Assembly (NCBI GenBank): GCA_003212695.1
Contig: QCPC01000006.1
Coordinates: 1 to 64,000, forward strand
Direction: 5' to 3'
Origin: Prochlorococcus sp. AG-436-C13
GTDB taxonomy: Bacteria > Cyanobacteriota > Cyanobacteriia > PCC-6307 > Cyanobiaceae
DNA: 64,000 nucleotides
A program made the position numbers and the translations under genes. The notes under the pieces were generated by a model that worked only from the letters and a program-made list of their open reading frames with translations, had not been told where the DNA came from and made no database searches. Shown here one piece after another: positions 59,074-64,000 of the stretch; position 1 is the first letter of the stretch, and each line of letters opens with the position of its first letter.

Positions 59074-59607
59074 ATTACTAACCTTTCTCAACCACTAAAC
59101 AATGCAGAAACGCTTGACATATCGCTACCTGCTCAAATAGAAGCTGTTCTTTATTTAAAAGGCAAACCATTAACAATTTTAGATATCGGACAGATATTGA
59201 ATAAGACACCTTCCCTAATAGAAGAAGCTTTATTAGCTCTTCAGGCTGGATATTCCCAGAGGGATACAGCCTTAGAATTATATGAAAAAGAAGGAAAATT
59301 CAGCCTTCAATTAAGGAAAGGCCTTGGGGAACTTGTACAAAATCTTCTTCCAGTAGACATATCTGGCGCAACACTTAGAACGCTTGCGACAATAGCCCTA
59401 AAAAAACGAATTTTACAATCTGATCTTGTCGAACTTAGAGGATCGGGAGCCTACGAACATATTAAAGAACTAGTAGCTTTAAATTTTGTAGAAAGGAAAA
59501 GGCAGCGCGATGGACGATCTTTTTGGTTAACTCTTTCAGAGAAATTTCATCAGACATTCACTGTAATTCCTGATATAAAATCGACAGATAATAAAAAAGT
59601 GGCTTAA
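59074..59607 (+). CDS. scpB: Segregation and condensation protein ScpB, start unclear
   Basis: Winged-helix subunit that, with ScpA, bridges SMC in chromosome organisation. The body is highly conserved (QLRKGLGELVQNLLPVDI, LATIALKKRILQSDLVELRG, GAYEHIKELVALNFVERKRQ). The conserved N-terminal part (SLPAQIEAVLYLKGKPLTIL) is coded upstream of the first standard start, TTG at 59197, which would remove about 40 residues. In this frame there is an ATG at 59050, then TAG at 59065-59067, then open sequence with no ATG, GTG or TTG. I take the ATT at 59074 as a provisional start. The gene might also be mutated. Family certain; 5' end uncertain. Confidence 0.8.
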   Translation: MTNLSQPLNNAETLDISLPAQIEAVLYLKGKPLTILDIGQILNKTPSLIEEALLALQAGYSQRDTALELYEKEGKFSLQLRKGLGELVQNLLPVDISGATLRTLATIALKKRILQSDLVELRGSGAYEHIKELVALNFVERKRQRDGRSFWLTLSEKFHQTFTVIPDIKSTDNKKVA

Positions 59608-59629
59608 AATGAGTTTTTAAGCTACATAG

Positions 59630-59941
59630 ATGTCAACATCATCAATCATTGCAAATATACTTGCCGTTCTTGGCCAAACACTATTTATATACTCCTATAT
59701 ATTAATTATAAGAGTTTTACTTACGTGGTTCCCGAATCTTGACTGGAGTAACCCTGTACTTAGCAGTATAAGTGCAATAACAGATCCTTATCTTAATTTA
59801 TTCAGGGGAATAATACCTGCAATTGGAGGAATAGACATTTCTCCAATCCTTGCATTTGTTGTATTGAATTTTGCCGAAAATATTCTTAGAAGCCTTACAT
59901 ATACATTCCTAAATAGCAGTATTATTAATAATTTATCTTAA
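59630..59941 (+). CDS. YggT family membrane protein (CCB3-like)
   Basis: A 103-residue protein with two membrane helices (about residues 8-32 and 73-92) and the family motif RVLLTWFPNLDWSNPVLSSI and ITDPYLNLFRGIIPAIGGIDISPI. The family includes plastid and cyanobacterial CCB3, needed for heme c-i maturation in cytochrome b6f, so a role near CCB-type assembly (compare the CCB2/CCB4-like gene at 4934) is plausible but unproven. It follows scpB by 22 bases. Confidence 0.88.
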   Translation: MSTSSIIANILAVLGQTLFIYSYILIIRVLLTWFPNLDWSNPVLSSISAITDPYLNLFRGIIPAIGGIDISPILAFVVLNFAENILRSLTYTFLNSSIINNLS

Positions 59942-59962
59942 ATCAAAACAGCCGTCTTTTTG

Positions 59963-60292
59963 CTACCTGTTGTCTCCACTGCCAGATATTTTACCTCTCT
60001 GAGATCTGCTAGATAACTTATCTAAATTAATTTGAGCAATATCATTCAAATCAAATCCCATTTCAGTAGAAAGTTGGGCAATATACCAAAGCACATCTCC
60101 TAATTCCAGCTTTAACTGCTTCTTTGCTTCCATATCAAATATTCCGTTCTTATCTCTTAAGACCTTCTTGACTTTATCAGCAACTTCCCCAGCCTCACCT
60201 GATAGCCCTAATGTAGGATAAATAAAGTTGCTGCCAACATTAGGATAACAAGCTGTTTCCTTAGATTTGTTTTGGTACTCATTAAGGTCCAT
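59963..60292 (-). CDS. MazG-like nucleotide pyrophosphohydrolase
   Basis: A 109-residue protein of the all-alpha NTP pyrophosphatase superfamily, which removes pyrophosphate from noncanonical or excess nucleotides. The metal-binding EE(x)nE-type residues are in GLSGEAGEVADKVKKVLRD and ELGDVLWYIAQLSTE. It is a single-copy MazG-like domain, not the doubled MazG. It lies between yggT and pyk on the opposite strand to both. Confidence 0.86.
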   Translation of the reverse strand: MDLNEYQNKSKETACYPNVGSNFIYPTLGLSGEAGEVADKVKKVLRDKNGIFDMEAKKQLKLELGDVLWYIAQLSTEMGFDLNDIAQINLDKLSSRSQRGKISGSGDNR

Positions 60293-60367
60293 GATAAGAA
60301 GAGAAAACTCAAAGGTAATTTAAATGCACGAAAGATGTTATTTTTTTGATGAGGTAGCTAAGAACAA

Positions 60368-62128
60368 ATGACATTGGTAGATCTAAAAAGAAGGACAAAG
60401 ATAGTTGCCACAATTGGTCCTGCTACAGAAAGCTCTGAAAGAATCTCAAATCTTATTAAAGCAGGCGCAACAACCTTTAGACTAAACTTCTCTCATGGTG
60501 ATCACGAAGAACATGCTCAAAGAATAAAAACCATAAGAGAAGTAGCTTCTAATTTAAATGTGAATATAGGAATACTCCAAGATTTACAGGGGCCTAAAAT
60601 TAGACTTGGTAGATTTAAAGATGGTCCTATTAGCCTTAAGAAAGGAGATAAATTTACATTAACTTCCGAGACTAGAGAATGCAATCAAGAGATTGCTAAT
60701 GTGACTTATAACAATCTAATAAATGAAGTAAATGAGGGTAAAAGGATACTTTTAGATGATGGTAGAGTAGAGATGATAGTAAATAAAGTTGATCGTCAAA
60801 GTAAATCTCTTATATGCAAAGTTACAGTTGGTGGAATTCTTTCTAACAATAAAGGAGTAAATTTTCCAGACGTCCAATTATCAATTAAAGCTCTAACAGA
60901 AAAAGATAAAATAGATCTTGCTTTTGGACTAGAACAAGAAGTTGATTGGGTTGCATTAAGTTTCGTAAGAGATCCTTCCGATATACAAGAAATAAAAAAA
61001 TTAATAAGAAATCACGGATATACAACTCCTGTAGTAGCAAAAATAGAAAAATTTGAAGCTATAGATCAAATAGATTCTATTTTAAAACTATGTGATGGGG
61101 TCATGGTAGCAAGAGGAGATTTAGGAGTTGAAATGGATGCTGAAGAAGTTCCTCTTTTGCAGAAAAAATTAATAAAAAAAGCTAATAGTCTAGGCATACC
61201 AATTATTACTGCTACTCAGATGCTCGATTCAATGGCATCAAGTCAAAGACCTACAAGAGCAGAAGTAAGCGATGTAGCAAATGCAATACTTGATGGCACT
61301 GATGCTGTAATGCTCTCTAATGAAACTGCCGTTGGCGATTATCCAATAGAAGCGGTAGAAACAATGGCAAAAATTGCGAGAAGGATAGAAAGAGATTATC
61401 CGCAAATGGCATTAGAAAGCCATTTGCCAAGTACTATCCCAAATGCCATTAGTGCTGCAGTAGGAACTATTGCAAGGCAACTAAATGCAGCAGCAATACT
61501 TCCATTAACTAAAAGCGGTTCTACTGCTCATAATGTAAGTAAATTCCGTCCTGCAACTCCTATTCTTGCCATAACTAGTGAAGAAACAGTTGCCAGGCGA
61601 CTGCAATTAGTTTGGGGAGTATCACCATTACTTATTAAAAATCAAATTAACACTTCAAAAACATTTAGCATTGCTATGCAATTAGCGATGGAGATGCAAA
61701 TATTGAAACCAGGTGATTTAGTAGTAGAAACAGCAGGCACTTTAACCGGTATAAGTGGTTCAACTGATTTAATCAAAGTTGGCATAGTTAATGATGTAGT
61801 TGCCAGGGGCAACTCATCAGGCCAAGGAACTGTTAGTGGCAAAATCAGGTTAATAAAGATGAAAAGTGACTTCTCTGAAGTAAAAACAGGAGAAATATTG
61901 GTGATTTCAAATAATATTAAATATGATCTAGATTCAACAACTCACATATCTGGAATAATTGACGAATCAGACTTAACATCAACATTAATTAAAGATAAAA
62001 AGATACCATGTATAAATATGGTTGCAGATGCATGTTCGAAATTTAAAAATGGTCAAATAGTAACTTTAAATTTAAAAGAGGGTATAATATTTAAAGGAGT
62101 TCCAAACAACGAAATAGAGCTTAATTAG
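60368..62128 (+). CDS. pyk: Pyruvate kinase
   Basis: Makes pyruvate and ATP from phosphoenolpyruvate and ADP. The 586 residues hold the barrel with RRTKIVATIGPATESSE, FRLNFSHG, MVARGDLGVE and ITATQMLDSM, and the AB-type allosteric domain. The C-terminal ~110 residues form an extra PEP-utilising mobile-domain-like segment (GNSSGQGTVSGKIRLIK). In it the usual catalytic SHAAI histidine is replaced (LTSTLI), so it is unlikely to be a phosphotransfer domain and more likely structural. It is followed by a MacB-type gene after 7 bases. Confidence 0.95.
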   Translation: MTLVDLKRRTKIVATIGPATESSERISNLIKAGATTFRLNFSHGDHEEHAQRIKTIREVASNLNVNIGILQDLQGPKIRLGRFKDGPISLKKGDKFTLTSETRECNQEIANVTYNNLINEVNEGKRILLDDGRVEMIVNKVDRQSKSLICKVTVGGILSNNKGVNFPDVQLSIKALTEKDKIDLAFGLEQEVDWVALSFVRDPSDIQEIKKLIRNHGYTTPVVAKIEKFEAIDQIDSILKLCDGVMVARGDLGVEMDAEEVPLLQKKLIKKANSLGIPIITATQMLDSMASSQRPTRAEVSDVANAILDGTDAVMLSNETAVGDYPIEAVETMAKIARRIERDYPQMALESHLPSTIPNAISAAVGTIARQLNAAAILPLTKSGSTAHNVSKFRPATPILAITSEETVARRLQLVWGVSPLLIKNQINTSKTFSIAMQLAMEMQILKPGDLVVETAGTLTGISGSTDLIKVGIVNDVVARGNSSGQGTVSGKIRLIKMKSDFSEVKTGEILVISNNIKYDLDSTTHISGIIDESDLTSTLIKDKKIPCINMVADACSKFKNGQIVTLNLKEGIIFKGVPNNEIELN

Positions 62129-62135
62129 CTGATAG

Positions 62136-63365
62136 ATGGCCAGTAAAGTATCTTTGTCAGAATTAGTTTTAATGTCTATAAAAACATTAAAAGCTAATAA
62201 ATTAAGGACATCATTAACTATGCTAGGTATTATAATAGGCAATGCTTCTGTTATAACTCTTCTAGGTATAGGCAAAGGCGCTCAAAAGCTTGCATCTAAT
62301 CAATTAAGTAATCTTGGGGCAAATGTTTTATTTGTAGTTCCTGGAAATAATAATACAAGAAGAAGAGGTATAGCATTCCCTAGAAATCTAACCTTAAAAG
62401 ACTCTCAAGCTATTAGTCAGCAAGTACCTTCAATAAAAAAAGTAGCACCTCAGATTTCCTCTAGTGAAGTAATTCAGTATAAGTCTAGAAGTTTTAACTC
62501 AAATGTACTTGGAGTTACAAAAGATTTTTTAACTGTAAGAACATTTGACATTGCAAATGGTAGATTCATTTCAAATAAAGATCTTAAATCAGCAAGAAAT
62601 GTCGCTGTTATTGGTTCAGAAATAAACAAGGATTTGTTTACCAACAATGATTCAATTGGTAAACGTATAAGAATAAAAGACCAATCATTCAATGTTATAG
62701 GAATTATGGAGCCTAAAGGCGCTGTATTTGGGAGCAATCAAGATAAGAATATTTATATACCTTTAACTACTATGGTTAATAAAATAACAGGAAAAGATCC
62801 CACTTTTGGAACAAGTCTAAGCTTCATAAGCATTCAAGCTCTTAATCCTAATTCAATTAATGCTGCTAAGTTCCAAATTACAAATCTTTTACGTCAACGA
62901 CACAAAATAACTAAAGATGATGATTTTGCCGTTAGATCTCAAAAAGATGCTCTTTCAATAGTATCAACAATTACTGGAGGTTTAACCTTAATGTTAGGTG
63001 CTATAGGTGGTATATCCTTACTGGTTGGAGGTATAGGTATTATGAATATAATGCTTGTCTCAGTAAGCGAAAGAACTGAAGAAATAGGTCTTAGAAAAGC
63101 TTTAGGGGCAAGAGATGCTGATATTTTAATACAATTTCTTATAGAATCACTTATAGTATCAATACTAGGTGGAATTATAGGTACCCTTATAGGAGTTGGA
63201 TCAGTTAAATCTGTTGATTTTTTTACATCATTACCAGCAAATATAGAAACTAAAGTAATCGTATTCACAGTAACCTTATCAGGCTCTATTGGTTTAGTCT
63301 TTGGAGTTTTACCTGCCAAAAGAGCCGCCAAACTAGATCCTATAGTTGCACTAAGGAGTCTGTAA
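62136..63365 (+). CDS. ABC transporter permease, MacB/SalY type
   Basis: A 409-residue transmembrane subunit. An N-terminal helix (about residues 20-45, MLGIIIGNASVITLLGIGKG) is followed by a large extracytoplasmic MacB-like domain and three C-terminal FtsX-type helices (LMLGAIGGISLLVGGIGIMN; SERTEEIGLRKALGARDADI; ILGGIIGTLIGV; SIGLVFGVLPAKRAA). Such permeases export peptides or lipids together with an ATPase, which is not adjacent. It is 7 bases after pyk, so likely co-transcribed. Confidence 0.9.
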   Translation: MASKVSLSELVLMSIKTLKANKLRTSLTMLGIIIGNASVITLLGIGKGAQKLASNQLSNLGANVLFVVPGNNNTRRRGIAFPRNLTLKDSQAISQQVPSIKKVAPQISSSEVIQYKSRSFNSNVLGVTKDFLTVRTFDIANGRFISNKDLKSARNVAVIGSEINKDLFTNNDSIGKRIRIKDQSFNVIGIMEPKGAVFGSNQDKNIYIPLTTMVNKITGKDPTFGTSLSFISIQALNPNSINAAKFQITNLLRQRHKITKDDDFAVRSQKDALSIVSTITGGLTLMLGAIGGISLLVGGIGIMNIMLVSVSERTEEIGLRKALGARDADILIQFLIESLIVSILGGIIGTLIGVGSVKSVDFFTSLPANIETKVIVFTVTLSGSIGLVFGVLPAKRAAKLDPIVALRSL

Positions 63366-63481
63366 TGTAAAAATCCCGCAATTTAGATAACACTTTTATT
63401 GATTAGGAAGATATTCATTTGATTTTTCAACAGTTAGGGTATTTCCCCTTCTAGAATAATGAATATAAATTTGAACGGTAC

Positions 63482-64000
63482 ATGAATCAAAGATTTAAAT
63501 CACTTGCAATGTGGATAATTCCTCTCGTTATCTTGCTGCTTGTTACTTGGCAAATAGTCACAAGTGGAAATTCAGGATCCATCCAACAAACAAATAATTC
63601 TTCTGCTGTTACTAGGAACGCGGCTGTATCAAGAATGAGTTATGGAAGATTTATAGACTATATAGACTCTGGCAGAGTTACTTCTGTAGACATATTCGAT
63701 GGAGGAAGAAATGCTGTTGTTGAAGCAGTAGAACCAGATTTAGATAATAGAGTTCAAAGAATAAGAGTTGATCTTCCAGGACTTACACCCGAACTTATAG
63801 AAAGACTAAAAAAAGAAGGTATTAGTTTTGATATTCACCAACCCAAAACTGCTCCTGCTGGAGCTGGATTTTTAGGCAGCTTAATCTTCCCAGCATTCTT
63901 AATATTGGGCCTTGTATTACTAGCCAGAAGGTCAAACTCTATGCCAGGAGGACCAGGACAAGCAATGCAATTTGGAAAAACAAAAGCAAGATTTGCAATG
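63482..64000 (+). CDS. ftsH: FtsH metalloprotease, N-terminal part (runs off window)
   Basis: The gene starts with ATG at 63482 and is open to the right edge, giving 173 residues. An N-terminal membrane helix (about residues 7-23), the thylakoid/periplasmic FtsH extracytoplasmic domain (MSYGRFIDYIDSGRVTSVDI and ERLKKEGISFDIHQP) and a second helix (LGSLIFPAFLILGLVLLARR) are followed by the FGKTKARFAM segment that precedes the AAA module. The ATPase and protease domains lie beyond the window. It probably has its own promoter in the 116-base gap after the MacB-type gene. Confidence 0.93.
   Translation, partial: MNQRFKSLAMWIIPLVILLLVTWQIVTSGNSGSIQQTNNSSAVTRNAAVSRMSYGRFIDYIDSGRVTSVDIFDGGRNAVVEAVEPDLDNRVQRIRVDLPGLTPELIERLKKEGISFDIHQPKTAPAGAGFLGSLIFPAFLILGLVLLARRSNSMPGGPGQAMQFGKTKARFAM

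Overview
This 64 kb window is a compact, visibly AT-rich bacterial chromosome segment (roughly one third G+C by eye). I read it as a marine picocyanobacterium, most likely Prochlorococcus or a close relative. The reasons are photosystem I psaK, HemJ, an assembly factor for cytochrome b6f, several cyanobacteria-restricted families (DUF1995, DUF2499, DUF2939, DUF3110, DUF3593), cobalamin genes (cobN, cobU) beside B12-dependent metH, a long ribBA, and the pyk-macB-ftsH and rpmG-rpsR-RNase II-metG orders. No mobile element, prophage or CRISPR array is visible. Almost every gene is housekeeping.

Layout. 1-1694: 3' end of an FtsH-family gene that has lost its zinc ligands, plus an unknown membrane protein. 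1710-4800: peroxiredoxin, a CAT-anticodon tRNA, a DUF2939 protein, trmL, cobU and a small unknown membrane protein. 4934-9570: CCB-type assembly factor, then the reverse-strand cluster rpmG-rpsR-RNase II-metG-lptC. 9688-13502: pheT convergent with an rlmD-type methyltransferase. 13503-14174: a large non-coding region with a 43-nt perfect palindrome, three TAGTCT repeats at exact 12-bp spacing and several hairpins. 14175-17212: a ribbon-helix-helix/J-domain fusion, small proteins and Ap4A phosphorylase. 17213-26769: metH-ilvE, cobN, a PHP phosphoesterase and hemJ. 26867-33776: uvrC with a flavin reductase, coaD, and dapF-nifS-DUF1995-dacB. 33900-41724: leuS, pgi, purN, argC, ribBA. 41732-46540: dnaK-dnaJ-DUF3110-murQ-PPIase. 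46690-49369: pstCAB without pstS. 49394-55284: tRNA-Ser, inositol-phosphatase family, hisZ, ferredoxin, htpG, rpmB, DUF2499, DUF3593, psaK. 55458-64000: dxs, ilvA, scpB, a YggT protein, a MazG-like protein, pyk, a MacB-type permease and the 5' end of ftsH.

The genes form short same-strand operons with tiny gaps or ATGA overlaps, and convergent neighbours often overlap by four bases, as expected of a streamlined genome. The best candidates for something undescribed are the structured non-coding region at 13.5-14.2 kb beside the RHH/J-domain gene, the protease-dead FtsH, and scpB, whose conserved N-terminus is coded in an open frame with no ATG, GTG or TTG start and an in-frame TAG just upstream. 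All family assignments come from recognising motifs and lengths by eye; no search was run.
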